Positions 12,301 to 23,665 of a DNA stretch of 64,000 nucleotides are shown here, in pieces. Each line of letters begins with the position of its first letter. Position 1 is the first letter of the stretch. The notes beneath the pieces are model-generated. The model saw only the letters and a list, made by a program, of their open reading frames with translations, was not told the origin of the DNA and did not search any database. A program made the position numbers and the translations under genes. The DNA is from Chlorokybus atmophyticus (lineage: Eukaryota; Streptophyta; Chlorokybophyceae; Chlorokybales; Chlorokybaceae), in contig RHPI01002568.1 in assembly GCA_009103225.1 (NCBI GenBank), forward strand, positions 402,177 to 466,176, given 5' to 3'.

Positions 12301-13066
12301 GTGATCTGGATGTGCATTCAGAACCCATGCATGCATTAGCTAGCTACAGAGTCAACACGTGGAAGCGGGAATGAATTGCTATGCATTTTGTAAGCCTGAA
12401 TGCATACGTACCAGGTAAGCGATGACCTCGCAATCGCTCTGAGTCCTGAACTTGGTGGGCACGGTCAGCGACTTTCGCAATGCCTCGTGGTTGTAGATTT
12501 CCCCATTCACCTGCAAGATGAGAATAAAAAATAATAGAATAGTGTTGAAAATGTCGTTGCTCACGCATGACAGAGTGATGTGTAGTTGATGTTCATTCTC
12601 AAATGAACAAAAAATAACAAAAAATAGAAACAACGATCAGCAATGCTGGCAGGCTCTTCTGAGCAGTACTGTGCAGCAAGTAGAAGTCAGGAATGCAATG
12701 CAGTGTTTGACTAGCACATGCACCAATGTTACTGGCTGACTGACCGTGACTGCGATGGCCTTGTCGCTGTTGTACAGCGGCTGGTCGCCTGACGCCGGGT
12801 CGATGATGGCCAGGCGCTCGTGCGCCAGGAAGTTGTTGCCGTCTTGGTGGATGCCGCTCCAGTCAGGACCTCTGTGACGCAACCTGCGAAGAGCACACAC
12901 ACACAATGACATCCTCTCCGCCCATCAACTCCTACACACACAGTGAGGCATGCACACATAAGCAGCAGCTTGCTGTGCTTGCTTACCTCCGGGCGCAGGA
13001 CAGCACCTTCTGGCGCATGGCCAGGGAGTCATCGCCGCTGCACAGCACAGCGAGTATTCCGCACAT
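9397..13066 (-). CDS. ASN: asparagine synthetase, glutamine-hydrolysing (class II)
   Basis: Makes asparagine from aspartate, ATP and glutamine. Fifteen exons: 13066-12987, 12883-12745, 12510-12412, 12207-12066, 11958-11863, 11754-11660, 11578-11423, 10932-10852, 10766-10606, 10517-10457, 10368-10234, 10113-10033, 9931-9845, 9762-9655 and 9567-9397. All join in phase to 563 residues, close to the 580 or so of plant enzymes. The start is fixed by MCGILAV, because Cys2 is the glutaminase nucleophile. The glutaminase domain shows [20 protein letters not shown] and VNGEIYNHE. The synthetase domain shows the PP-loop SGGLDSS, then [20 protein letters not shown] and [14 protein letters not shown]. 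No catalytic landmark is missing, so it is probably active in the cytosol. Every intron has a GT donor; several are TG/CA-rich, and one holds a 29-bp-arm palindrome. Confidence 0.96.
11055..11114. repeat. near-perfect 60-bp palindrome in an ASN intron
   Basis: Two 29-nt arms (11055-11083 and 11086-11114) are inverted copies with one mismatch and a 2-nt spacer. It lies in the intron between the exons at 11578-11423 and 10932-10852. Confidence 0.85.
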
Positions 13067-13316
13067 GGCGCCTGACCACGACGACGACGACGACGACGCT
13101 GCTACCACGGCCGCCGCCGCCACCACGACGCCTCAAAACAGCAGCAGACCAATTCTACCAAAACACAAGCAGAGACAGTGACACAAGCAAATGGCGGCGG
13201 CGTTGGCGTTGGCGTTGGCGTTGGCGTCGTGGGCGACGCAGTGGAGGTAAGAGGTAGGCGGCGCCCTGACTCTGTGACGTGGTTGTCGGCGGTTGAGGGC
13301 AGGTTCTCTCTCACTC

Positions 13317-13375
<59 letters not shown>

Positions 13376-13989
13376 TGGCAGCAGACGACAGCGTGGTAGT
13401 GCGTTTGACCTACTGTGTGAGTTACACACACAGAAAGCGGCCAGCCAGCAGTATGCTTGGCACGTTATTTAGCAGCAGCAACACCCAAGAGAGAGTGTGG
13501 TAGCATGTTTTGCACTAAAGCTTTGCAAGGGGCAAAGTCATTACTAGACTGATTTTACATGTAGTGTCTGCTTCGCCACGCACTTTTTTTCCTTTGGTTC
13601 TCCTTTACTCATAGGTGGGGTTGGTCGTCACTAGTTTTGTAATTCGTAGTTGTCGGTAGTCGCAAGCAGAGCGGCAAGCAGTGTCCTACAGGTCAACTCC
13701 ATGCCCTCGTCCTCCTCCAACCCTAACCCTATCATGAGCACAGCTGTCTTTCACCTTTTTTCAACCATATGTAGTATATATAAGGTCTATGCTCTGGGCA
13801 GCAGGTGATGGCTGTTGTCAAGTTCTGGCGGTGTGCGTGTGCCTAATATTTTNTGCTGCTGTGTGGCTGCATGCGTGCACGTGTACAGCAGATGCAAACG
13901 TGCATTGCGCACGTAGTGCCATACAGTAGTGCAAATGCAAGCAGGCACACACGCTCATAGTTGACAAGGCGTGTCTCACTGCTTACTGC
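13067..13989. promoter_or_regulatory. upstream region of ASN with a (CT)n tract and a separate TATA-like box
   Basis: ASN starts at 13066 and reads left, so its promoter should lie in the first few hundred bases. This holds (GAC)n and (GCC)n triplets at 13078-13130 and a pure CT tract at 13306-13371. A TATATATAA at 13775-13783 points right. About 25 bp beyond it is an ATG opening a short frame that ends at a GTGTGC donor-like site, so it could be the start of an unrecognised or dead plus-strand gene. A single N is at 13853. Confidence 0.35.
13306..13371. repeat. (CT)n microsatellite
   Basis: An almost pure dinucleotide tract about 65 bp long, some 240-300 bp upstream of the ASN start codon. 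Confidence 0.95.
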
Positions 13990-14150
13990 TGAGCCAGTGA
14001 GAGGCCACCCACACCGCAACACAAGCATCTCACATCTCCCAGATCACAAGCTCGCTTTCACGCTTTCTCCATGCGCTTGTCGTCAGCCGGACTACCCGAC
14101 TCATGCATTGGCTCATTTCAGCTGAGTTAGTTTGACCCTGCAAAGTAGTG
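13990..14150 (+). pseudogene. decayed copy of the invertase last exon
   Basis: The plus strand here resembles the final coding stretch and stop region of the invertase gene (minus strand, about 2230-2070). It matches from the GAGGCC(T/A)CCCAC block through the region of the stop codon GAGTTAG. Indels break the frame and the rest of the invertase is absent, so this is a 3' fragment carried by a segmental duplication, not a gene. Confidence 0.75.
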
Positions 14151-14184
14151 TAGTCGTGTTTATACAATCCGCCCTCTTTCTTTC

Positions 14185-14437
14185 ACTCCCTTCTCCCCCT
14201 CTCCACCCTCTCCCCAATAGTTGTGTTGTGCGGATACGACGTAAATGTAGGTAAATAGTGTAGGTTGTGGCGTGAGAGGACTGCGCTTAATGGAGACACG
14301 ATTGCATTGAACTCCCTTCTCCCCCTCTCCACCCTTCCCCAATAGTTGTGTTGTTGTGCGGATACTAGGTAAATGTAGGTGAATAGTGTAGGTTGTAGCG
14401 TGAGAGGACTGCGCTTAATGGAGATGCGGTTGCATTC
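14185..14437 (+). repeat. two tandem copies of a 126-127-bp unit
   Basis: Unit 1 (14185-14310) and unit 2 (14311-14437) share nearly all positions. Both begin with ACTCCCTTCTCCCCCTCTCC and end at a GCATT(G/C)A block. Only one such unit exists in the homologous arm near 1920-2040, so the tandem arose after the larger duplication. Confidence 0.9.
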
Positions 14438-15349
14438 AAGATGGTTCAATATGTTGAGTATACTGTCCCAAAGGGCTCTTCAAGCGGATGCGTAGGGTGT
14501 GCTCGGCGAGAGTGTGGTGCGTGTGGATGCGTGGTTGTGTATGAGGGATAGTATGCTAGGTTATTGTGCACGCTAGTACTTGCAATCTTTGCCTATGCAT
14601 GTGCGAAAGTAGTAACAGTTACACAGAAGGTGCTAGCTCACACGCACAGGGTACCGGTCCGCGTGATGTATCTGCACAACTACTACATGCAACCTCTTGC
14701 GGTTAACAACTGCTCAATTACTTCGGTTTATAACTCTTGATTACGTAGAGTTTGTTTCCCATCTAGGTTTGTACAATGACTACACAATGGCAAGTGAACT
14801 ACACAAGTATTGTAACTTGTTAGCAATACCTTTACAAGAGGTCTTCAATCACCAACAATTGCAACATTTTCGCAAACATATTCATGTGCGTCAAGCACAA
14901 GATACACATGTATTTCTACAGTTGCATGCGTCGTTGCATGTAATAACTCTCTCCCCAATGCATTGGACTTGCAAGTCCTTAAGTTCCAACATTGACCACG
15001 CACATCTAATAGCTTCCAAAATATCAACACCATACCACATTACATATATTATCCCTCCTTTGCTGCAATAACACCAACCTTTGTTGTGGTTTTTTCATAC
15101 GTTTGTTAAATAAATAGTTCATTGCCTTTACTGTTTGTGCCCTGACGGTAACCATATAGTTTCCTACATAGATCACACGCAGCAGTTGGCATTATTATAT
15201 AACGAGTTAATGGCTCGAATGCAGTTATTTTTGCCTGCCCTTATGTTCCGTGAGCACAGTGCAAGATGACAAATTCACCAAACCAAAATTGTTTTATATG
15301 TCATTTGATTAGGTTCGGTGAACCGGGTTTAAGCATTTCAAAAAACGGT

Positions 15350-16010
15350 GCGGGAGTTAGGGCGTTGTTGACGGCGTCGTCGGCGGCGTCGGCTGGTGTT
15401 GTTGCTGTTGTTAGCGGCGGCGGCGGCGGCGGCGGCGCCGGCGCCGGTGGCGGCGGCGATGCATGCGAGGGCGACAAAACTTTCGGGTCGTGAAGCTTCG
15501 CCCTCTTCCACCTCCTTAGTGGTGGAAGGAGCAGGTGGAGGAGTCGGCCCTAAGAGAGTTCATGGGATATTCTCCCTCCGGGTGGTGGGAGAAGGCGGAG
15601 GCGGCTCAGGACAGTGAAATCACTAGGTAGTTCGAGCATGAATTTCCCGCCGCTGCCCGTGAAAGTGACACTTGTTTGACCGTTTAGCCGCTGCCGGCGA
15701 CAACAAAGAGGAGGAGGAGGACGAGGTGGAGGAGGTGGTGTTTCGGAAGCAGCCCGGTGGTGGTGAAGCTTGTACGCCTGCTTCTGTCATCTCATGGGAG
15801 AGGTGGAAGGAGCTGCAGGCGGCGGCGTTGGCTTAGCATGGGATAAAGAACAGGCCGCCCGCCGCTTGGGAGAGGATGGATGCGGAGGCGGTTGCCCTTG
15901 AGCAGAGGAAGCTGAGGGAGTTGTGTCATCATGCAGCCGCTAACACCGCCTGCGAGAATGAGGACTTGCCCAAGAACGCCGCTTACTCCGAATGCTTGAA
16001 CAGTTGACAT
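15350..16010 (+). other. GC-rich, coding-like remnant; no confident gene
   Basis: Between 15690 and 16008 one frame shows coding-like composition: an acidic run followed by a segment rich in Trp, Glu, Lys and Arg. It is interrupted by an in-frame TAG near 15835. The acidic run resembles that of the exon at 408-587, and the position would suit the extension of segmental duplication 1, but I cannot align the two convincingly. The Ala/Gly-rich stretch at 15385-15470 is a GGC repeat. It could be a dead gene or untranslated sequence. Confidence 0.25.
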
Positions 16011-16130
16011 TTGAGGTTAAGCACGCACGCACGCACGCCACCCAACAACATTTGCTCATTCAAATGGTTGCTGGTTGATGCTCTAATATATCTCGATGAC
16101 GAGTTGCCATCATTGTCAACTTTATTGAAC

Positions 16131-16136
<6 letters not shown>

Positions 16137-16210
<74 letters not shown>

Positions 16211-16337
16211 NNNNNNNNNNNNNNNNNNNNNNNNNNNNNNNNNNNNNNNNNNNNNNNNNNNNNNNNNNNNNNNNNNNNNNNNNNNNNNNNNNNNNNNNNN
16301 NNNNNNNNNNNNNNNNNNNNNNNNNNNNNNNNNNNNN

Positions 16338-16382
<45 letters not shown>
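16137..16382. repeat. (GT)n microsatellite spanning an assembly gap
   Basis: Pure GT repeats lie on both sides of a run of 127 Ns at 16211-16337. The true length is unknown, and open frames through it are artefacts. Confidence 0.97.
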
Positions 16383-16387
<5 letters not shown>

Positions 16388-16856
16388 TTCCGATTGTACC
16401 CTTGTTTATGTGTACATAGAGGGATATATGGGGCTGTGGCAATGCATGAGACCGCCTTATAGTGCCTGTCTTGCTGCTCAAGTATAAAACAAAGTGCAAA
16501 GGCACACCCACCCACACATACATACACGCAAACATGCCAAAAGCCTTTCCTTGCACGCAAGCTCCCACATAGCCAACCTTTGCTGTATTGCTGTGGCTTC
16601 ACTTGCATGTGCATGCATGCTGCCGAACAGTAAAGTGTTGTGGTAGCTGCAACACAAGATGGTAGTATTCCAACACACTATTAAGTTGCAGACCAATATC
16701 GCAACAACACTCTCCCTGCTTTGTCTCATATCCCATCATGCGCTTGCACTTTACTTGTCAGCATCGCACGTACAATTGCAGCACATGTTTTTATGATGAA
16801 GCCAAGGCGCTCCACCTTCTTCACGGCATTGAGTTTTTGGGAGCTCAGCAGACCTC

Positions 16857-17478
16857 TCAACCCTTGTTACTTAAATGGGACGTGTCGTGAGCGACCACAG
16901 GGTGCTGCTGATTCCACCCAACAGCTGTGTAGATAAACTTGCATGTATGTGTGTGCGCACATGCACGCATACGTGCGTGCGCGTGCGCGTGCATACCTTT
17001 AGGCGCCATGTTTCCAAACCGGTGTAGTGAACGATTCTGATCTCCGGCAGCGCCCACATGTCCTTGTGTAAGTGCAAGATGAACTTTTGTCGCATTGTAT
17101 GTATGCGCACAGCAGCACCGAACACCTCCCCGCAGAGTAGTCGTTGTCAAATCTGGCAATCCACAACAACGCTAACAACATGTTGCAAGTTGTAACATGC
17201 ACTTGTGGTAAGAGCACACGCGAGGAATTAAATGTACATACATATGGTTACTTATTTTGTCATTTGCAGGCAGGAGCCGCCTCAGGTGGCGTTGTGCTTA
17301 GTATTGTTGTTGACTTAATGCCACGCATACGGGTAGAGAAACACACACGAACACGTGTGCACTTCTGTCTGGCAAGCAACCACTTCAGAGAGCGCTGCAG
17401 AAAGTTACATTTGCTGAACTGCTCCGCAAAGCCGTACGCGTGCTTCGCGGAGTCGTAGCCGCCAGAAAGCCGCCGCAC
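16857..17478 (-). pseudogene. glycosyltransferase family 8-like remnant
   Basis: Two minus-strand pieces look like the C-terminal part of a glycogenin/PGSIP-type GT8 enzyme. One, near 17477-17376, contains GGYDSAKHAYGFAEQ. The other, about 17118-16997 with a good GTATGC donor, contains LPEIRIVHYTG followed by a Trp, like the IHFTG..KPW block that ends GT8 domains. The N-terminal half with the DxD motif is not found, and no clean donor/acceptor pair joins the pieces. A third piece after an acceptor near 16935 could close the gene. Probably a fragment or dead gene; the family call is tentative. Confidence 0.35.
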
Positions 17479-17599
17479 TAGGTCATATCATAGCTAGAGA
17501 TTAGATTAGATAGAGATTACAAGTGGCGTTAGGCCTGCGCGCAACCACACGCACGCACACGCACATGCGCCCGCAGGCACGCACATTTTACCACAGCAT

Positions 17600-18740
17600 C
17601 TCTGCAGAGCATGCGGATATTGCTGCATCTGCCTTTGCCTCACTCACTTGGAAGATGGCGTATTACTGAAATTAGGCACCATGAGCCCCGCGTTAGCATG
17701 AGCCCCGCGTTAGCAAAGCAAGCATTGCGCTGGCAGTGAGAGTGGCTGGGCACCCATCGAGCTCGCCCTCCGTGCAACCGCACCAGCACCACCAGCACCA
17801 CCACCACCGATGACGACAACATCGACGACGACAACTATGTGATTATACCGTTGGGATTGAAAAGGTGAAGCGGCATTCAATTAGTTTGGGCAGCAGTGTA
17901 AACGGTGCGCGCATAGCTTTCCCTTTGCGACAACCGTAACTTCAGACTACGCACAACAACATAGCGCACATGCACACACGCGCGCGCACTCTCTCTCACT
18001 CACTCACCCGCACGTGCGCATGCGCGCACGTGCGCATGCGCACACATGCGCAGCACAGAGAGTTTGTCAGACACCTCCGCAAAGTGAAATACCTCTGATG
18101 TGCGCATGTGTATACAGCATGCCAGCCAATCGGCCACGCACGCTAATGTGTGTCATATGAGGACAATGAATATGTGACCTTCTGTGGTGATGCAATGCAA
18201 CATTGAGGCGCGTACCAGCAGTTGAAGCAGCATGGCATCATGACAATACGCCATGGTCACTTTATTACGGTAATATTACGGTAATAACTAACACAAGAAA
18301 GTCTGATAAAAAATGCAACATCGTTGGGCTGACCAAAGCGCGTGAGACAACAACAGTTGTGTGTACACAAAGTTAGCACCAGAGGCAGCATGCAAGGCTG
18401 TACGCTATTGTGTAAACGTTGTACTTCGTGTTTAAAGCGACGCATGTTGTTCGATGCAACAAGGGCGAGCGATGTACAAACAATGCGAAACGGAAATGCA
18501 CATGCATAGTGGCATGCGCAGTCAGCAGCATGCAGAGTGACATAGCGCACACCAACAACACCATTGTAAGGGTTACAGTTGTACTCACGTATCATACTGC
18601 CAACTATACCGTATAGGTACTTCTTATTTACTGGGCTCGTGCACATCACCCATCGCTCACTACCGTCAGACGCACACCACGCCACGCACACCAACATGTC
18701 GCACACGCGGCACAAACCCTCACCATCATCACACGGCACA
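17600..18740 (+). repeat. inverted segmental duplication 2, arm A
   Basis: Collinear with the minus strand of 26760-25770. Shared blocks include CTCACTCACTTGGAAGATGG (17639 against about 26675), an ACTACGCACA block (about 17945), a TGCTGCCTCTGGTGCT block (about 18385 against 26015), and the CGTGTG-rich segment near 18660-18730. Substitutions and indels are frequent. No gene is evident. The CT-rich patch at 17985-18010 matches the position of the CA/GA microsatellite in the other arm. Confidence 0.75.
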
Positions 18741-21027
18741 GTGACATGTTGCAAGTGCTTGTGTGTGCATGAATACGTGCACATATGCGCTTCTGAATGC
18801 ATGTGCATACACACATGTGTCTGCATGCGTGTCGGTGCGCGTACGTGCACGGTGTACTCGCCAAGAAGAGCTTATGATGGGTAAGTGCTGGCTAGCAACC
18901 ATGCAACTTCACCAACAGCTGCAGGTGCATGTCGTGAGTTTTCCTTAAACAGAATTGCTGACCTGCTTTGCCAACCCCACAATTCAGCCAATCGCCGTGA
19001 AGGCTGCCAACAAGGCAGCATCCACCATGTGACGGTACTCCGCGTTAAAGTCAAACATATTCTAGTTGTTATCCTTACTTGCGTTATATACAAAGAGCCT
19101 GCAAAGGACTGCTTGAATATACAGCTCTGTTGTACTGTTATACTACAGCGGTGTGACGCCAGCACCTGCGGATTCCGCAGGGAACCATTTTGACCAGCTT
19201 GCAAGGTTGCACTTGGGCGGTGCAGCCAAGACTGCCAATCAGCAGCTGAACAACACACGCTCGTGCTTGCGCAATACATGTACCAAGTTTCAGTCTCGCA
19301 AGCTTACATCAACCAACTGCCACAAACCAGTGTGCCAAGCTTGAAGCTGCCGCGAGCAAGGTTACCAAGCACCAAAGACGAGACTCTCTCGGAGCTTCCG
19401 CACGTCGCATGGCATGCTTAGCGGCTGCTTGCAGCGCACACTTCGGAAGCAAAACCATTGTATACACAAGCATGTCGCACACTTCGGCGCACTCACCTTT
19501 GCCAGACAAGAGTTGGCAGCAGCTCTATACGAGTCAGCAACGGGTAGCGTTGCTCACATCAACGCTGCTGAGCTGGCAACCACCTCGCCCGCCTGTGCGG
19601 TCTGGTCGGCAGCACGGAGGAGGCCAGCAAGCAGGCGGGCGGAGACAGGCCGGGTCCGTCCAGCCATCCAGCAGCTGCTCTGCTTCTGCCTCTGCCTCTG
19701 CCTCTGCTGGCGATCGAGCAGCAGACTACTTGTCCATGACCAATCAGCACGTCCATGTTGCCGAGCAGCCGAGCAGCCGAGCAGATCGCTCACACAGTGA
19801 AACTGCCGCCGCCGCTGAAGGCGCCCCGCATGCAGCTGACCCTCCCCTGTCCATCAGCCTAGTGTCACACCACCCGTGTGCGAAGCTGCCTACATGAACG
19901 AGTCTTGATGCTCCGCCCATGGACAGCGCTTCCCCCCGGAGAGGCGGCAGTGAGGCGGCAGGGTGGGCGGGTAAGGGATGGAGGGGGCGCTTCTTCTGTT
20001 GCATGACCCTGGAGGCATCATCGCTGCTGGTGGTGTGTTGGTCGCACTAGCGGCGGTGGAGGTGTGCATGCACGTGTACGTGTCGCTGCCCCAGCTGCCC
20101 TTCTCCAGCCCTCCTCACGCAGCTGCGCAGCGCCGTCCGTCAATGCCAACGCCTGCTTGCTGACAGCAGGGAAGAGGTGGGTCGGTGGGCGGGTAGAGGG
20201 AGGGAGAGGGAGAGGCGGACAACAAGGGGATGACTACTTGTTCACCCAAGAGTGTTTGTCAGCATCTCTTAGAGCCACAAATACACCTGCGTGCGCAGCT
20301 ACCAATGTTTGTCGTGCAGAATGTGCATGCCCAGCAGGTACTCATGCAATAATTGCAGGCAACGAAGTAGTTTGTTGAGCATGCATGTCCTTCGTGCGGG
20401 CATGCAGAGACAGCAAGTGTTGTGACAATGAAACTTCTTGTCGATACCTCTCAGGGCAAGCTTCTAAACTTACCTCGTCAAGAAATGTGGGCCTATGGCA
20501 AACAACGACCTACATGTTCAGTTGCTCAGAAGTTCAAGAGTAAACACTACTCAAACACTGTTGGCAACTGAGTTGAACCTCAACTTGGCATGGTGCACTT
20601 CGTATGCTCAGCAGCCTGTTTGCTCCCACGCTGCATGCACCGTGCATGGGCAAGATGAATGCATCATGCGTTCCAGCACTACAGTTTAAAGATGTCAAAC
20701 CAATGGTGCTGCTTGGCTACTAGTACAACAGCTGTTTCGTCGGTCACTGGTCTGAACTGAGGTATCTGCTCCTGTTGCTTTTTTAAGCTATAGCTGATAG
20801 CCTAATACCTTGTGGTCTACTCCATCCTGGCTGTTCGCAAGCGCTGTTGATGTTTTCGCCATTGTATCTTGGCTGTTGACTTGTTGACATGGTGCTGATG
20901 CTGGTGTTGAAGACGAGCAAAGTTGTTGCTATGCAGGCTCAGCCCAGCTCAGTGCTGCTACCACCCACGAGCATGCATGTTTCTGTTGCAGTGTGTTGAG
21001 TATGCGTTAACAGGCTTGTTCTTGCAG
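18741..21027. other. stretch without a supported gene
   Basis: Open frames exist, the longest being 162 codons at 19409-19897 on plus, rich in Ser, Ala and Gln. None has recognisable homology, convincing splice sites or consistent codon bias. Small TCTGCC repeats lie near 19680-19705. Confidence 0.4.
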
Positions 21028-21584
21028 GCCAATTTTGCAAACCGGAAGGCCACCACGACAGCTGGTTGCGCCGCGCGCAACCGCATGGAGCAAGCAACTG
21101 CCACTCAACGACAACCATCGCACTATCACGGTCATGGGGTGGGACCTACGTGCATACGTTGACAACGTAGACCAGGACGCTGTTGAGGAGTACCTTGAGG
21201 TACACGCAATCGATCGAAAGCGTATGGAGCTCGAGGCTCATCGCAGTGTGGCCAAGTGGTACATGGATGCCCACACCGATGGCAGAGCGAGCGCACTGGA
21301 GTGGGTTTACATGTACGAAAATAGTACTGGCCGCCACGTTATTTGGTCTAGTCAGCGGATCTGGACATCCATTCGTCATGACCATCGGTTCGGAAGCAGA
21401 CTTTACCATCAGCAGTTTGCGCGCGAAAGGGGCTTTCCGTTCCCGGAGAGCCTAATGAACTTCGCTGTTTACGTACAAGATGATATCACCGCAAGGCAGG
21501 TGGCAAGGGACCTGCTAACCTGCTTTCCGGAAGACAAGACACTGGTGGCTGTTGCACATTGGTTGTCTTCTACTGCATGCTACT
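21028..21584 (+). CDS. orphan coding exon, unknown protein
   Basis: An open segment of 557 nt starts after an acceptor (TTGCAG) and ends at a strong donor (T|GTAAGT), giving about 185 codons without a stop. It is the longest credible coding block between 18.7 and 23.6 kb. An internal ATG at 21134 could be the real start. The encoded protein is globular-looking, rich in Trp, Tyr, His and Arg, with no membrane segment or low-complexity run. I do not recognise it. The next exon is unclear; a segment after an acceptor at about 21720 would continue the frame for about 38 residues. Could be a genuine small gene or a fragment. Confidence 0.45.
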
Positions 21585-21881
21585 GTAAGTTTTACGAGCT
21601 GAGTTGGTGACTCGTGTTTCCATGTGTCGATTTGTGACACCGCCAGCCACTTGGTGCATAACACTCTTGCTAGCAGCAGTACTGCCCTCAAGGCTCATGG
21701 TTGCACGAGTCGGCTTGTTTAGCCCTTGCATGCCTTGCTGCACTACCAGTTTCGCGCTTGTTGAACTCATTGGGAAGTGGCTGGATGTGGTACCCGTTTT
21801 GTATATGGCAATCTAACACTTGCTTGTTGATGAGCAGAACACTTTGAACTGTTCCTTGGCGCAGATTAATTGGCGCAAACT

Positions 21882-21917
21882 CAAGTGTACTGCAGCCTTC
21901 AGGCTGCAGTACACTTG
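21882..21917. repeat. perfect 16-bp-arm hairpin
   Basis: CAAGTGTACTGCAGCC (21882-21897) faces its exact reverse complement (21902-21917) across TTCA. It lies about 300 bp downstream of the exon at 21028-21584, possibly in an intron. Confidence 0.9.
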
Positions 21918-23665
21918 CTTTGCTGTTGATCTACAAGCCAAGCCTGTTGAACTACGCTACGCTGGTACTGCATGTATCACGCCAACAGTACAGTCCTTGC
22001 AGAGCCAGCCGTAGGGACTAGTACTCCGACTGACATCAGGTTCAGGGGCTTAGATCAGCTGCTGCGCAAGACAACCACCAGGACTTTGGCCGAGTCTGAT
22101 TTCATGGAAAGATGATAACACACGCACGCGCACGCGCGCACACTGCTTACTGTACGCTAGCAGTCTTCCAAGCTTCACTTCCTCGCTTCAACTCACCCTC
22201 CCCTTTCGGGTACGCACGCGACACAGACGACCGCCGCCACAAAAGGCGACGTGCATCCGTGCTGACGTCATGCATGCATGCTGCGAGGCGTCTAACCCCT
22301 GATTGCCCGATCGGCAGCGGCGGCAGGGTGCGGGAGGGCGGGGGAGTCCTGGAGTCTGCTGATGCTGTCGCTGATGTGGTACAGGCCTGGCCGCTTACCA
22401 CAGCCGTGGTGCAGGTGAATGCACTCCTGCATGCTGACTGTATGACTAACGGGGTGGGGGCTAAGTTGTAGTGTAGCGTAGCAAGTAATAGCCCGGTGGT
22501 AAACTATATGTGGTTGATATTGCATGTGAGTATGGTGCATGTCACAGTACATGATGCATGCTGGCATAATAGCACACCTCTCTTGTACACAAGTATGGAA
22601 CAGCATCGATTTAAGCTAGTTGTACTGCAGTAACATGTCAACATTACGTTCACTGCAAAGGCAGCAGTAGGGGACGCCAACTGACGCGAGAACCGACTCC
22701 ACATCAAGTGCGTTTGTGCATGCGCAGGTGATTTGGAGACAAAGTACACGCCATAGAGTCTGTGAATGGCTTCTTTATCCCAGGTTCAATTGCTATGATC
22801 ATTCCGCTTTATTACCCCTATATCTGTAAGTTAAAGCGTTCATGTGGGATGCAGACCGTAAACTGCTATGGCAAACACTTAATTCATGGAAGCGAATGCA
22901 CGTTATGTGTACATCCATATGCTGCTAATATGTTGCAATCCTGAAGGCCCCTGAAGTAAAGGTGTTGTTAACTTAACACCCTATTAGCAACAAAAGATGC
23001 TGCAACACACTTTGTTTATATAATGCGCGCGTGTCATAAACCGCATACATAATTCGATAATGCATGCCCAACATGAAACAAGCAACACTACTGTAAGGTA
23101 CAACGTATAACACTATGTAGTTGCAGCAAAACTACACAACATACATGATGTACCACCAAATGTAAATTCAATACTATTACACTTAAATTTGCCTTGCTAC
23201 TTTACAATCTTCAGCTGTACTCCCGCTCAGCAGGCTCGTTTTAATCATCATTATATTAAGTGGTTGAATGGCTGCCCCTTTACTACCATTGCTTCCGCAC
23301 ATTCAGCACTACATATGGGCAATTGTATCCCGTATTCTATGTACACATAGCCAATTGAATAATGACTCGGGTGTCATCCAAGTTGCTTTGATTGCGATGC
23401 CCGCGATGCCCGGTATCAAAAATCAAAGCTCGTATGTAGGCAGAAGTTTGTGTGATGATTTGCATTCTTGTGCTGTTCATGTATTGGAAAATTATATGTT
23501 CATGTTGTAATGGCTCACCACCACAGCTGCAACTTGCGCAGCCTGGGCCTGCAAGCGTAGTGGATGTTACCCACAGCACCTGTCAGCTACGTAACGACGT
23601 TAGCAACATTTCCACAACTTTCCCATGCCCAGGCCCCCGGGTTATAGCGATCGTCATCGTCGGCC
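21918..23665. other. gene-poor spacer
   Basis: No supported gene. GC content falls after 22740. The last few hundred bases before 23666 should hold the promoter of the cyclase-family gene, but no TATA box stands out. Confidence 0.4.

Larger units (their letters stand above)
13990..15080 (+). repeat. inverted segmental duplication 1, arm B
   Basis: Collinear, inverted counterpart of about 2210-1290. Compared with arm A it has gained a tandem duplication (14185-14437). Similarity is clear as far as the CATGTAATAAC block near 14935 and fades after about 15070. No active gene is seen in it. Confidence 0.7.

Noticed and set aside
13720-13730. CCCTAACCCTA, resembling telomere repeats
   Set aside because: Barely two units; no array.
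16011-16614. Open frames across the (GT)n tract
   Set aside because: They run through 127 Ns and a microsatellite.
17985-18060. Short repeated CGCACGTGCGCATG units as a possible CRISPR or satellite array
   Set aside because: Simple alternating purine-pyrimidine sequence with no spacers or regular period, in a eukaryotic genome.
19409-19897. 162-codon plus-strand frame
   Set aside because: Low-complexity Ser/Ala/Gln, no homology, no splice context, no clear codon bias.
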